Shown: positions 23,831 through 37,200, numbered from the stretch's first letter. The stretch is 64,000 bases of DNA from Plantago elongata (GCA_036897095.1 JAYMSP010000088.1:1-64000), one strand, 5' to 3'. The notes: generated by a model not told the origin, from the sequence alone. Numbers and translations are program-made.

Positions 23831-24418
23831 TTAATACAATAATCTTCACAGGTATATCGTTCGTCCCATATCAAATGTTATGTTTTAATCGAATTTTTAC
23901 GATCAACAAACTTCAACTTTAAGTATTTAACTAAGAGTTCTTAATTTTAAACCGTAACGTAAAATGTTCAATTAAATTATCATATTAAAAGGTTTGGAAG
24001 TAAAGTTTCATTATACAATTAATTGAGCATTTTGCATTTATAAATTATGATTAATTCATAATTAAAGTTAAAGTTAGTTGACTATAAAAAGTTAAAACAA
24101 GACATTTGATTTGTTACGAAGGAAGTAAGTGATTTTGCTTCATTGGATTTGGTTGATGTCTTCCGATTGGACTCAGGGAAACTTGTACACGGACTTCACT
24201 TTGACTCATAAAAAGGACACCTAACGGGACGGTACCGAGAGAACTTTACAATTTTCAGTTAGCGACGTTATAAATTGCAATATTAACGCATGACTCGTTG
24301 AGTTACGATAGTATATTAACATGTGATTCTCTATGTTACAATATCATATTAACTCATATTGCATATCTTTTTCAAATACTTGGTGTCAAACGGTAATTTA
24401 TCCATAAAAGGGTGGTTG
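23831..24418. other. Gene-free AT-rich stretch
   Basis: I see no gene here. The DNA separates the MULE from the LTR element. Confidence 0.5.
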
Positions 24419-24940
24419 TGTGTTGGGATCTTTTTTCCCAACAGTAATTTGGGATTCGAATTATTGAGCAATCTGTTCGCTGGAATGGCCTCCAAGGTCA
24501 TCTTAGCACGAAATAGAGAAGTAAGGGAAGAAGCACTTACAAGAGAGAGAGGTTCTCGCAAGGTTGTCTCGCCTTTCAACGGTGGTTGCACGCTTTTCAA
24601 CGGTAAAGAGTCTTCATTCATCATAAACATAATAAGCATGATTAGGGTTAAGCCCCAGGTCCTATTTATATTTGATACCTGGCATATAATTTAGGTATTC
24701 AAGATCTCTAAAAAATATGCTGAAATAATTAAAAGATCCTAATAAATCTACTCGCCTTATTATCTGGAAAGAATCAAGCAGTTTCTTCTTCTTCTTCTAG
24801 ATCTCTGGCCAAACAAACACTCTTTAACCTAATAAACAGAATATGGAAAATATATTGTATTTGGACTTATTTGACCTGCAGGTCCGCACTAGGATTGTAA
24901 GTCGGGAACGGGCCGAACTAGAATAAAACGAATCCCATCA
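24419..24940 (-). repeat. 3' LTR of the non-autonomous element
   Basis: Direct repeat of 26797-27319 at about 90% identity. It has a TATA-like motif (minus-strand TATAAATAGGACC near 24659-24671), a CTT-repeat tract and TG/CA ends. Confidence 0.88.
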
Positions 24941-24956
24941 CTACCGCCCCCTCGAG
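24941..24956 (-). other. Polypurine tract
   Basis: The minus strand reads CTCGAGGGGGCGGTAG directly before the LTR, the expected site and composition of the plus-strand primer. Confidence 0.65.
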
Positions 24957-26784
24957 ATGAGACTTGTCCCCAAGTCTCTTCAGATTCTTCTCCATTGCTA
25001 GGCACGTCCTTGTCATTCCTCAGTGCGAATGGTCCCGCCCGCCCCTCTACGCGCCTAATTTCAATCTTGCACAAGTCTGTACCCTTGGTTTGGAAAGGTC
25101 ATGTCCACCATGTACCATTGTCGCTTGAGCTAGCCCCTCCAATATCAAATACTAGCACCACAAGTGGTTGGGGATGTTCAAGCTTAGCCAAACGCCTCTC
25201 CCTCCTAACACCCCATTCCAGGGACTTCCCATGACCCCCTGGATCATGCCCCAAAACATAGTCCACCGGTACACGAGTATGTTCACGGACACATCTAGAA
25301 CTCTCATGTTGGGTACCAATCAACCAAAGCAATATAGACACGTCATCCTTACCCAGATCATAACAACTAAGCTCAAACACAGTAGTCATAATGGATTTAC
25401 CTTGCACAATGATCGAGTTGGTTGGATCCTCAAGACCTGTAGATATCAGCCTTGTAGTTATAGTCCTTTGGATACCAACATTCCCGGTTCTTCTCCTCAC
25501 ATGGAGTTGTACCCTTCATGCACCCCTAGCCCTCAGTGTCTTTGTACAGCCTGATGCCGGCAGCTTATGTTTCTTCCTCTGCTCCTTATCCTTATGATTG
25601 GACTCAGCTACTTGATTTACATCTACTAAGTTCTAGAGTAGCAATTGCACTCCACACCCAGCTGAGGTCTTACTTTTCCCAAACAGGAACACAGAGTACT
25701 CTCCCATCCTTGATGCTTCCATACAGCTTCCAGACCTACCATTCCCCCCCATGGACTATTCGACATCATTGTCCATGTTCTCTCTATCTTTGGGTGCATT
25801 GATAATAGTGTGTATCCTCGGATAAGGCTCAACAATGACAATCCTCTTGACCCCATCAATCTTAGAACATATATCAGTGCATACCAAAGATTGATGTCCA
25901 CCTACTACTCCCATAAGATTCAACATGTCCTCTTCCATAGAACCATGTCTCTCCTCACCACAAAACTCAATCTCTCTATTAACATCTAGACCTAAACCAG
26001 GATACTTATAAATTACGTGGTTCGAATCTAGAGTCACTTCTCCGGTGAGATTGATCGTTCCTTTCTCCAATGCTCGGTGTAACCTCCAAGCAAGTACCCC
26101 AGGGTCGTGTACCCAACGGACACCATCTGCATCGTCTTCACGCACTGCCCAGACTCCCCAACTGCTGCCACTCACTGCTACGTGCTATGGTAGGTCTCAC
26201 GCGCATCCACGCGCCATCCCCGGTGCTCACGCGCGGACACGCACTTCACGCGCCAAGATGGCGCGTCGCCTCGGTCCCCTACTACACGCGTGTGATGCAC
26301 GTGCCTTGGGGCGTCTTCTCGCACGCCCAGTTCGCACTCCGTGCTCTGCCCATCTCCTGATTCACTGGTCTGCTTCAGATCGTATGTCTGGTCCGGAACC
26401 AATGGCTTGACCAGCGGGCGGTTGAACCGATCGCGTTGGTTTGTCTTCTCCAATAGCCCCGTAAGGTTTTGGACGCCATGGGAGATGATTTCGAGCTCCA
26501 ATCCGCCATTCTGGGGCTCCTCCTCACCGAATTGAGTCCTCCCTTCATCTCCTCTACTCCAGTCGACCACCTCCTCCTCCTCAGCTCCTCCTTCTCCACC
26601 CGAATTCAGCCCCATGGAAAGTGGCGAATTGGGTTTCTTTTCCATCATGCCGCCGTCTCCCAGATCGAGATCCACTAATTCCGTCAGCAGTGCACCTCGA
26701 ATCCGCCGGAGCTTCTTTTTGGTGCGCGGCTCTGCCTGTGACTCGCCGGCCTTGGCAACAGGCAGGGTCCCGGAGGAACAACCT

Positions 26785-26796
26785 GCTCTGATACCA
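26785..26796 (-). other. Primer-binding site (initiator tRNA-Met)
   Basis: The minus strand reads TGGTATCAGAGC immediately after the LTR end CCCAACACA, with no spacer. Confidence 0.88.
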
Positions 26797-27319
26797 TGTG
26801 TTGGGATCTTTTTTCCCAACGGTAATTCGCGATACGATTTACTAAGCAATCCGTTCATTGGAACGGCCTCCAAGGTCATGTTGGCACGAAATAGAGAAGT
26901 AGGGGAAGAAGCACTTTCAAAAGAGAGGTTCTCGCAAGGTAGTCTCGCCTTTCGACGGTGGTTGCACGCTTTTCAACGGTAAAGAGTCTTCATTCATCAT
27001 AAACATAAAAAACATGATTAGGGTTAAGCCCTAGGTCCTATTTATACTTGATACCTGACAAATAATTTAAGTATTCAAGATCTCTAAAAGATATGCTGAA
27101 ATAATTAAAAGATCCTAATAAATCTACTCGCCTTATTATCTAGAAAAATCTAGCAGTTGCCTTCTTCTTCTTCTTCTAGATCTCTGGCCAAACAAAGACC
27201 CTTTAACCTAATTAACAGAATTTGAAAAATATATGATATCTGGGCTTATTTGGCCTGCAAGTTCGCACTAGAATTGTAAGTCGGGAATGGACCAAACTGG
27301 AATAAAATGAATCCCATCA
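26797..27319 (-). repeat. 5' LTR of the non-autonomous element
   Basis: Partner of 24419-24940. The similarity of the two copies stops sharply at AATCCCATCA on the plus strand, defining the outer end. Confidence 0.88.
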
Positions 27320-28733
27320 GCATGCATACTCCATGTTTTATTTTGTGAAATTCTAGTGAAATAATAGCTTAATCTATAATGTTGAAGTATTAAGTCCATG
27401 GACATCTTTATTAAAGTATTTTCATGTCGATTTACATTGTGATTATATCCATAAATATCACTCCGTATTTTATTAAGAATGTACGTATACATACATCTCA
27501 ACAAATGAAGTAAATAGTATACGAAGTATTTGATTTGAAGTAACTATTTGAAGTTATATTTAACTTTTTTTTATTCCATCGGTTTGGATTCTTATTTTTA
27601 ATCAAAAGATTTATAAATAAGTTACATATCAGTTGTTAATACACTTCAACTTAATTTAATAAATCGGGATTCAAGTTAACTTTATCGTTTAAAAAAAAAT
27701 TAACCACATAAGTTACACATGAGTTATTAGTACTTGTTATTCTTTCGTTGATATTATACATAAAGAAAGAAAACGTGTCCACTGAGCTAGCTGAACGTTT
27801 GTGTGCATCGACAGTGGGAGAAAAAATATAGTGGGAGAAATTAGGAGCGGGGATCAAGTTAAAAGCTGACTTTACTTTAGTGATACGATATGAAAGTTAG
27901 TTTCTTCTTTAGTGATACGACTTTGACATTTCATTGTGTTTCATGTACTTCGTTCTCTTATTTCCAAAATCCTTTCTTAAAAGCAAATCTTTTGCCCCTT
28001 AGAGCAAAATCTTATGTTAGATGAAATATGTGTCTGTAAATTAAGACTTGTGACTTTGAAAAAGCAGGTGAATTTTATAAAAAAGCTGGTAACTTTCCCA
28101 TTTCTAATGTCTTCGTATGATGGTATCCATTTTAGATTCTTCCTTAAGTTTATCTAGTGTCTTTCTTTTTGTTTTCATCTTTGCTTTTAACCTGTGTGCA
28201 AAAGAACAAACACTTGTACCAAAGATATTAGGTTTTATGTTTCCTTGGAGTGTTTAGTATAATCGATTCAATATTCATATGATGTGTCGCGATTCATCGG
28301 TCATATTATCACTTATCAATTACATATCGGTAAAATTGACCGACCGGATATGTATTTTGATGCCTCACAAAGAAGACTAATTTAATTAGTAAGGATGCTT
28401 TGATTTAATATTTAAGAAGCCAAAGATAAGTGAGAGCACATGAAGTGATGATTAGAGATTATCATAATTAAATGTATAAACTATGTTCGATTAGATTTTT
28501 GTAATATCTTCGCTGTTGTCTATTGACCTGTCATGAGGAAGGAATAAACTGTTTATTATAGCATGTTGACAGTTAGCCTGTTCTTTTTCATGCAGGGCGC
28601 AGTCAAAGTGCTCGTAGGACGAGCCGGGATTTTCTATAAACCAAAAAAGAAAAGGTAATAGCTAGGTAGGGTAGAACTTAATCATGTAGTAAAATATAAA
28701 ATTGAGCGAGAAATATTTTTATTAAAATATATA
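27320..28733. other. Gene-free AT-rich stretch
   Basis: I see no gene and no repeat with definable ends. Confidence 0.5.
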
Positions 28734-28973
28734 CTCTCTCCGTCTCGATTTAGAAGTTACACGGGATCGACACAAAATTTAAGAAAAAAATGATAAATTA
28801 ATAAATGAGGTAATAAATTATGAATGTGATTGAATAAAGTAGGAAAAATAGTGAATAAAGTATGAGAAATAATGTGTAAAGTATGAGAGAGAATTTCTAT
28901 TTAAAGAAACGAGATTTCTAATTCGAAACAGTCTAAAATAAAAAATGAAAATTTTAAATCGAAACGAATGAAG
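28734..28973. mobile_element. Stowaway-type MITE
   Basis: The left end CTCTCTCCGTCTCGATTT mirrors the right end (complement CTTCATTCGTTTCGATTT), flanked by TA at 28732-28733 and 28974-28975. It is 240 bp and non-coding. Confidence 0.75.
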
Positions 28974-29034
28974 TAGATGTTATGATAAATTATAATGGAC
29001 TATATTATTAGTAAAACCAACCATCATAGATAAA

Positions 29035-29190
29035 CCTTGCATGCATCTAAATTATCGATTATACACAATATGTATGCTTAAATGTTTTTTCATATTAAAA
29101 AAATATAACAAACCCTGCATGCATCTAAATTATCGATTATACACAATATGTATGCTTAAATGTTTTTTCATATTAAAAAAATATAACAAC
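29035..29190. repeat. Tandem duplication, 78 bp x 2
   Basis: Two nearly identical 78-bp units containing TGCATGCATCTAAATTATCG lie head to tail. The high identity implies a recent event. Confidence 0.9.
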
Positions 29191-29317
29191 ATGTACATTT
29201 TAATTAATAATTATTTTTCTTTTGTAATATAAACGATTATAATATAATCTACTTGGTGATAGTTTCTCAAGAGAAATGTTATGCATGAATAACGCATATA
29301 TTATCAAATAGCAAATC

Positions 29318-29536
29318 TCTTAAGAGACGGTTCTTTGATAATTTATCTAGATACGGACTTATATTATTAAAAAAATCAACGATATTACCAATAAAAAAAT
29401 ATAGGTTTTCAGCGTTCGAGTTTTTTCATATTACAAAAATATTTTTTTTGTTAACAATATAAACATTTTAATAAGTAATATGGGTGATTTTATTGAAAAC
29501 ATAGTCCATTTTTCGATAGGGACCGTCTCTCATGAT
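29318..29536. mobile_element. Probable MITE with GAGACGGT ends
   Basis: Left TAAGAGACGGTTC and right GACCGTCTCTCATGA are inverted, and similarity continues inward (TACGGAC with ATGGAC). A related single end lies at about 32850-32875. Class and exact ends are not settled. Confidence 0.4.
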
Positions 29537-29699
29537 ACTTTATAATTATCGAAATAAAACATTATTTCATTTGCACTGAATGCAATATTCCTTGATTCAT
29601 TTAGTGTTTTACAGTTGTATGTCATTAAAAAAAAAAGTAAGCATATTATGAGGTAAGACTTTTATATATATTACAAAATCTAGTTTTAATGTAAAAACC

Positions 29700-31800
29700 G
29701 GTCAAATTGGACCAGGCACGCGTTTTTTGGATAATTGCACCGGACCGGTTTGTCTATATAAGGACCAATGTGCTGGAGAAATACAAAAACATGCTACTAT
29801 GTGTTTCTCTCTCAAATTCATCATTCAATTCCGTTTCTACTCTCGGAATTTCCGGATATTGCACGTTCCCACCACATCTCCACTAGGTTTCAACTTACTA
29901 CCTTCGAGGGGGATTAATCAGGTAAAATCCACCACGATTTTGTATGTTTTTGTGTGTATTTTCGTGTTTTATGCATTTTTTTGTGTTTGTTTCATGATTT
30001 TCAATTTAGTTCTCATGATTTGGTGTTTAAAACTTACATTTCTAGTTGTTAAGATGTTCAAAACTTCAAATCCAGAACGTAGAATAAGCTAGCTCGTCAA
30101 ATCTGAACAATATTCCCGAAAATTTGTTTAGATATGAAAAATATATCATATTTGAACACCAAACTGGTGCGTACCTTAATGTTTTAGCTACCATTGTTAT
30201 GGTTTTTAGCTCTTGTTGCATTTTTCTGCGTTTTTATAGTTTTAAGATGCATTGTTATATACTTACGAGTCACCGTTATAGTTTTAAGTATCGATATTAT
30301 TGATTTCAGCTTGTTTGTGCATGTCATGATTTTTTTATCCAGTTTTCATGATTTCATGTTTAAAACTTTCCAATCCAGTTGTTATAGTGTTCAAATCCAC
30401 AAATCCATAATGATGAAGTAGCTAGCTCATCAGATCTATAAATTATTACCGAAAATATGTTGAGATCTGAAAAAATATATAAGATATGCATAGAAAATAA
30501 GTATGTACCTTACTGTTTTAACAAACATTGTTATGGTTTTATCTTGTATTGTATTTTTCTGCTTTGTTATAGTTGTAAAATGTGTTGTTATATTTGTACG
30601 AGTTAGTGTTATAGTTTTTAAACATAAATATTATTGTGTTTAGCTTGTGTTCCATGTTATGCTTATTAAAGTTATTAAAATGTATTTTTATAATTTTAAG
30701 AGATATTGTTATATTTTAAGAATCAATGTTATTGTTTTAAATTCTGTTGAATGTTTTTGTCATGTTATGATTAAAGTGGCACTAATATAGTTCTAACAAA
30801 CATTGTTATTGCTTTAGGTGTCAATGTTATTGTTTTTATCTTGTGTGGTGTTTTTCTGGTTTGCTTACTGATTTTAAATTGTGTTGTATTTTTCTATTTT
30901 GTTTTAATTTTAAGAGGTATTATTATAGTTTGAAAAAACAACATTATTGTTTTAAACATCAAATTTTATTGTTTTTAGCTGTGTTGCGTGTTACAACTTT
31001 GTTATTGTTATAAGAGGCATCGTTATTGTTTTAGGTATTAACATTATTGTTTTTAGCATGTGCGTTCATGTTTTGTTATAGTTTTAATATGTGTTGTTAT
31101 TGTTTTAAGCATGAATGTTATTCTTTTTTTTAGCTTATGGGCATGTTTCTACTATGTTATTGTTTTAAGCACGAAGGTGATTGTTTTAATAGTAAGCGTT
31201 ATTGTTTTAATTCAGTTAGTGAATGTTTTAAGCAGGTGGTGATGATGAAATTGAATTTGATTATAGGTCTCTCACATGTGCAACTATCGTATTGAAGTAA
31301 GCAACAAAAAAAGGAGGTTGAAGATCACCAATTCAATTTGTATATATTTGCATAAAAATAATACCGAATCAACGTATATTGTAATATCTTTTGTATGGGA
31401 ATAGAAGTTTTAATTTTAAACCTTTAGATGACAAAATGTTTCAATTGTGTAATAATTAACTGATTGTTGCAAGTAGATTATTTTAAACTTGTTTATTAAT
31501 ATTTTAATGGCACACATGAAACTTTTAAACTTGTTAAATAGTGGTTTATTGATATTAGAGTGTCACTTAAAATTATAACAAGTCATCTTAAAACTATTAT
31601 GTAGGTCCTTAAAACTATCATATCAACCTTTAAAATTTTCACAAAAGAGGTTAAAAAGTGTAATTGCAACATACAATATTGTTGCATTAAAACCATAACA
31701 CCATATTTTAAAATATTAACAAAATACATTAAAACGATAACCGCAACTTTCGATGCTAACAACGTAAAATCATAATATAAAAATGTTTATCTCAATGATT
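29700..31800 (+). repeat. T-strand-rich degenerate repeat unit with promoter-like start
   Basis: A TATATAAGG box (about 29755) precedes a C/T-rich leader-like stretch ending with a splice-donor-like CAG|GTAAAA at 29922. Then about 1.3 kb is strongly T-rich on the plus strand and made of degenerate copies of GTTATTGTTTTAAG. An acceptor-like TTTTAAGCAG lies at about 31233, followed by a short G/A-rich stretch. The part 31560-31790 carries the same motif inverted (TTAAAACTATAAC). No protein is evident and no terminal duplication was found. Possibly a non-autonomous DNA transposon or the relic of a transcribed locus. Confidence 0.4.
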
Positions 31801-33170
31801 TTTTTCAAAAAACTCGACGGGTCAGACCGCTAAAACTCAAAAAATAATTGAAAAAAAAAAAACTAAAAACCATGACTTCCCCATATTTTAAGAAAATCTT
31901 ACATTTTTCAAAACTTTAACTTAAAAAAATATAAGATATCCAATAAAAACTCAAATATTTATAGAAAGACACTATATATAAATTATATCGAGACCGATCC
32001 ATATTATAAAGAAAATATCAATATTAAATAAAGCGTTCATGCTTCTATCTAATTCAATTATCTGTAATTTGCAAAATACTTAATGATGAGAACATAATCA
32101 TTCTAATTAACAATATGTATAATTTTATTAAGAATACAAATCCTAACTCAGATAAGTTATAATTATGACGTTCCGAATTTAACCTCTCGCATTTCATTTT
32201 AAATTATCCTAATCTCAACTTCACAAAGTAAAATACATCTCATACTTTATTCACTCTCTCATATTTTATCAACATCTCCTACATAACTCAACATATTGCA
32301 TACTACTTTATTATCATTTCTACTATTTTATTCACTTTTTAAACTTTGATTTGAAATTGATGGTCTGGTACAATTAGACTTTGTTCTGTTTAACTCAAAA
32401 TTCATTCAGTCAGTTCAATTTCATTTAGTTCGTACAATTTTATTTAGTTGTATTTTATATTACATTCCAGTTCAGTTCATATCAAATCATTTTAAAAAAT
32501 TAAAGTTGAAGATAATAAATAATAGTTTGGAGTATGATTTGAATGAAAAAAGTCATTTTAATGTAATTTGAATGAGTTCGAATCTGAAAGTCATTAAATA
32601 ATTACCCACTAGAAAATGCAAGGTAAAAAAGTTAACGTCGGAACCTAGGCTACAGTAGAGTTGAACATCTACCGGGTGAATTACAAGAAGCACGCTTTGT
32701 TACATTCTGACGACAGAATCAAACAAAAGTAAAGTTCCCTAATTTATATTCCCAACCTGCTAAATGCTAATCAACTGATGCAATTCAGAGATTCCCTCCA
32801 CTATTTTACCGCAAGACTCTTTAATTTACATCTACAGAGTATTCTTCTGAGAAACGGTCTCTTGCAAAATGGTCTCGTTTATTGGTACTTAGACTCGGTC
32901 ACCTTTTTTTGATTAAGAAGCAAGCAAGCAACTGTAAATTAAAATTACAGGAGAGGAGAGGAGACAACGTACGGAAGAATAAAAGGCAGTACCAGCAAGC
33001 AAAGCACAATATACAAAGGAAAGGAAAGGAAAGGAAAGGAAGAAAGAAAGGAACTTGTTTTCTTTCCTTTAAAATTTTAGCTGAGCTAACATTTCCTTTC
33101 TGGTTCAGTTTTAATTTGTAGTGACCAGAAAAAAACAAACCGGCAAATTGTTTTCTTCTCTCTTTTCCTT
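31801..33170. other. Gene-free stretch with degraded MITE pieces
   Basis: It holds a decayed relative of the 5025-5450 MITE family (about 32372-32520), a lone GAGACGGT-type end (about 32850) and an (AAAGG)n tract at about 33015-33050. No gene is seen before the leader of the SEC14 gene. Confidence 0.45.
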
Positions 33171-34268
33171 TCAGAAAACATCACACCTAACACTCATTAA
33201 TTCTTCCTAGTAGTATTTCAAAACAATTTCTCTCTTCTTCTCACAATCGCCATTTCTCGATCGGTTTTCATTCACAGAATTGCCTTCTCCGATCATCGAC
33301 TGTTTCACTTGCTGTGTTATTTCGATGATGTAAATGTATCTGACTCATGTTTCGTGAACTGATTTTGAATCTCCAGTGAGGTGAGATCTGAAGAAAACTC
33401 AATTGCAATTGTTTGTTTGTGACGTTTTGTTAATGTGATTGAACTGAAGGATTTTTTCCTTGTACTGCAATTTTATTTTGCGATTGAATTGATCTGTACT
33501 GTCGGTGACGTTTTTTAGGCTTATTTGTGTTTGGATGGATTCTGATAATTGTTGCAATAATTGTGCCTGCCTAGTTATTAATTGCACTTGATGTTTTGTC
33601 TGTCGCTACCATAGTTAATGGCATTGCCTTAGCATTCGTGACATTTGGATTATTTTCCAAATCTATAGGCCTTTATTGCTCTCGATCCTTTCTAGACACT
33701 TTTTTCAACACATGGTGATTACTAGTAGTGTAGGACTACTACTGCTAGACTAACTGTATTGTTTGTTTGAGTTAATGTTCAAGAGTAGATGAACTTAAAA
33801 TCATTTCAATCCAGTTCAGCTTAGTTTCAGTCCAGTCCAGTTCAATAAATCTAATAAATCTCAGTTGAAGAAGAGAACACAACCTCAGTTGGATAATATA
33901 CTGGAGAATTCATGATATGTCCTGTAAATGATTTAAGCACCATTGAGTCACATTGTTTGTGTTTGCTAATGGTTATATGTATCATTTGATGCTAACCCAT
34001 TGTTTACTCCACAGACTACTTCAATTTGCATTATATGGTGGTCCGGCTTCTTAATACTGGATTTTGAGAAACTAGTGTTTTGGCCTTGCGTTGTTTCAAA
34101 CAAAACAGGTTGAAATGACAGGTGGGTAGATTTTGAACTGCTGATCTTGTTTTAGTTTGTTAATGGTATAGTAAGCAAAATCATTCTAGAAAAGTAGATT
34201 GGCGTCTGGTTTTTGTTCTTTCTCTTAATACCATTACTTTCGGAATTTTAGGCCTACAAGGAATAGAG
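33171..34268 (+). other. 5' leader region of the SEC14 gene, with UTR intron(s)
   Basis: A C/T-rich leader-like stretch (about 33220-33380) ends at a donor-like CAGTGAG|GTGAGA. A branch-and-acceptor-like end (GGAATTTTAG) lies at about 34251, 18 bases before the ATG. One or two 5' UTR introns are inferred. A half copy of the 5025-5450 MITE family sits inside (33800-33893). Confidence 0.45.
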
Positions 34269-37200
34269 ATGTTTGATGAATCTAGGGAGAGAAAATTGGA
34301 TTTTGAGTACTTTGAGGATGATAGAAGGAGATCGAAAATTGGGTTTCTAAGGAAAAGGGCGATAAATGCCTCTAACAAGTTCACACATTCTTTCAAAAAA
34401 AGAGGGAAAAGAAAAGTTGATTTTAGAGTGCCTTCATTTCCAATTGAGGATGTTCGGGATGAAAAGGAGGAGAGTGCTGTATATGACCTTCGGCAGAAGC
34501 TCTTTGATAGAGATTTGCTGCCATTAAGACACGACGACTACCATACTTTGCTGAGGTGAGTTCTTTCTTTAAAGATTTTACTATTTTACTTTAGAGAGAA
34601 GTTCTGGTTCGTCATGCCGCTACAATGCCTCTCGGGCTTAGATGTATACTGGTTGAACAGTCTCTCAATAACTTTGCTTGCCATGGAATAATTCATGCAT
34701 GATTGCTCTTCAGAGTAAAATCAAGTTGTTACTAAGTACGCGCCAGAGTTAATGGACTTTACTCGTTGCATTCCTTCAGTTTTGGTGGTGAGGTTGGGAC
34801 TCTGATGTTATACTTGAAGGTTTAATCTATGATGCAGATTCTTGAAAGCTAGAGAATTTGATGACGAAAAGACAATCCAAATGTGGGAAGAAATGCTTAA
34901 TTGGAGGAAGGAATTTGGGGCAGACACCATTTTGGAGGTAATGGTACATACTGTATTAGGAATCAGGATCACGATTGAAAAATCCATTTTATGAACTGCT
35001 TTCCAACTTCTATGCTCCAAGTGGGCTGAAGAAGATTTTGTTTGTGGCTTATGCTAAGGGGAAATGCATTACCATGCCGTTCTGATTATTGGTCTTCAGG
35101 ACTTTGAATTTGAGGAACTGGAAGAAGTCCTGCAATATTATCCCCAAGGATATCATGGGATTGATAGAGAAGGCAGACCTGTTTACATTGAAAGGCTTGG
35201 AATGGCTCATCCAAGTAAATTAATGCAAATCACTACCCCTGAGAAATACTTAAAGTACCATGTTCAAGAGTTTGAGAGAGCTCTCAATGAGAAGTTCCCA
35301 GCATGTTCAATTGCTGCAAAGAGACGGATCTGTTCAACAACAACAATCTTGGATGTACAAGGCCTGGTTAGTGGACTCCTCCTTTGGTAATCTGTTTTCT
35401 TTCTTAAAGCTTTTGGTTTTGCTCTTAATGCTAGCCGTTGGTCATCATGAATTTTCATCTCTATTGAGCTTTTTGAATGAGCTTTTTTTGAATGAGCTTT
35501 TTTTTAATGAGCTTTTTTTGAATGAGCATTGACAATACAATGATTTTTGAATGGGCTTTTTTTCATCTCTATTGAGCTGTCAACTGTTTATATTGTTTTC
35601 TTTTTCATTTACGTTGGCTATGTAATTATTTTATGAAACATTTTGTTATTTTTTTTAATGGTAATTGCAGGGTATGAAAAATTTCACGAAGACTGCTGCT
35701 AGTCTTTTGGCTGCCATTGCAAAAATTGATAAAAGTTACTATCCAGAGGTGCTTTGGTGTTTTATGTCGTTCACATAAATCCCTGACTCAGCCTTCCAAA
35801 AATATCAAAATTATATTTCATTCTTCTGCAGACACTCTATCGGATGTACATTGTCAATGCTGGAACTGGCTTCAGAAAGGTGCTTTGGCCTGCTGCGCAG
35901 AAGTTTTTGGATGCAAAGACCATCTTGAAAATCCATGTAAAAATAAACATGCACCTTCTGCCATCTGCTGTTTCTCATAAACTTGAAGCTCCAGCTGACA
36001 TTATATGCATGTCCTCTGTTTGTAGGTTTTAGACACCAAGTCTTTGTGTAAACTGCAGGAAGTTATTGATCCAAGGTTGGTTGCTCCCTTTCTCATATTG
36101 CCAGCTTACGTGTTAGTTGTATTGAATATAGAAGAAAGCAAAGCATCATCACATAACAGCTTTTTTTTTTGCATTCGCAGCGAATTGCCTGACTTTTTAG
36201 GTGGATCTTGCACCTGTTATGCTGACGGAGGTTGCCTGAGATCTAACAAGGGTCCATGGACAGATTCTGGAATAATGAAGGTATACATGTTATACAAAGA
36301 AGCTCCAAGTAAATTTACTGTCATCTGATGTAACTTTCTCTATTGCAGCTTGTAAATGCGGAAGTAAAACATGGGGAATTCATTAGATCAGCCAGGGACC
36401 CCCAGAAAAATGACATTTATAATGTCCGACTGAAGGTAAATAAATAAAGAAATTCGTGATAGTAATCTAGCGGCCATGCTTTGTTAACTTTGTACTGAAT
36501 CAAATGCCAGGGAAGATGCAGCGATGCAGCTAGACTGGAATCAGAATCTGATGATTGTTGCTCCCCAACGAGGCTAAGTAGCTCAGCAATACCCGGACAC
36601 GGACTCATTGGTGAAGAAGTACGTTTGATGATACCCAAACTGCTGTGTTTAAGTTCACAATAAAGTACAAAGAAAGAAGATATCTTCTGATACCTCCCGC
36701 TCTCTTCTCAGCTGGAGCATATATTTATCGTGTGCTCTATATGGTTTTTGTTTACTTATATTACTAAATTTGAATATTCAGGCTACAAAATCGGATACAT
36801 GTATCTACTACAGTTGTGATGATCATTTTGGACCTCCCGATCTAAATACTGTCGATGAGCGTGAATCGAATGGGAAATCTTTCAAACCCCACGTCATAAG
36901 GGATTTGAATGGTGATTCAAGACGAACTACAGAAGGTATTTGTCATTTAAAGAGCTGTGCTGCTAACAATTTGAATAATATGCCAGTGCTTTTACCTTCC
37001 CTTATACCTATTCTTTAGTTCTGCATGGATGAACCATGTTGTCCTGTATGATACTTCGACGCCCTCTGAATTAAGACAATCATGCATTTATTGCAGGTAG
37101 TTGGGTTATTCTTTGGTTGGATTTTCTCCATGATCATGCTGTCAAGAGAAGTTTTAGGTTTATGTCAAGAACATTATTATCTACTATCATAAAGCTTTTT

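Larger units (their letters stand above)
24419..27319 (-). mobile_element. Non-autonomous LTR retrotransposon, structurally whole
   Basis: Two direct LTRs of about 522 bp (24419-24940 and 26797-27319) flank 1856 bp. In the minus orientation the order is LTR, PBS (TGGTATCAGAGC), internal region, polypurine tract and LTR. LTRs run TGATGGGATT...CCCAACACA. I recognise no gag, protease, integrase or reverse transcriptase, so it must have depended on another element (LARD/TRIM-like; the tRNA-Met PBS does not settle copia versus gypsy). The LTRs differ at roughly one site in ten by eye, implying an age of several million years. The 5-bp flanks (GGTTG and GCATG) do not match well. The internal region is much richer in G+C than the surroundings. 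Confidence 0.85.

Noticed and set aside
26045-26984. Several plus-strand open frames over the LTR-element interior
   Set aside because: GC-rich DNA has few stops in any frame. These are opposite to the element's orientation and have no family resemblance.
28981-29230. Regularly spaced repeats considered as a CRISPR-like array
   Set aside because: Only two contiguous 78-bp units without spacers, in a plant genome: a plain tandem duplication.
30194-31242. Plus-strand frames rich in Val, Ile, Leu and Phe that look like membrane segments
   Set aside because: T-rich repeat DNA automatically encodes hydrophobic residues; there is no charge pattern or start context.
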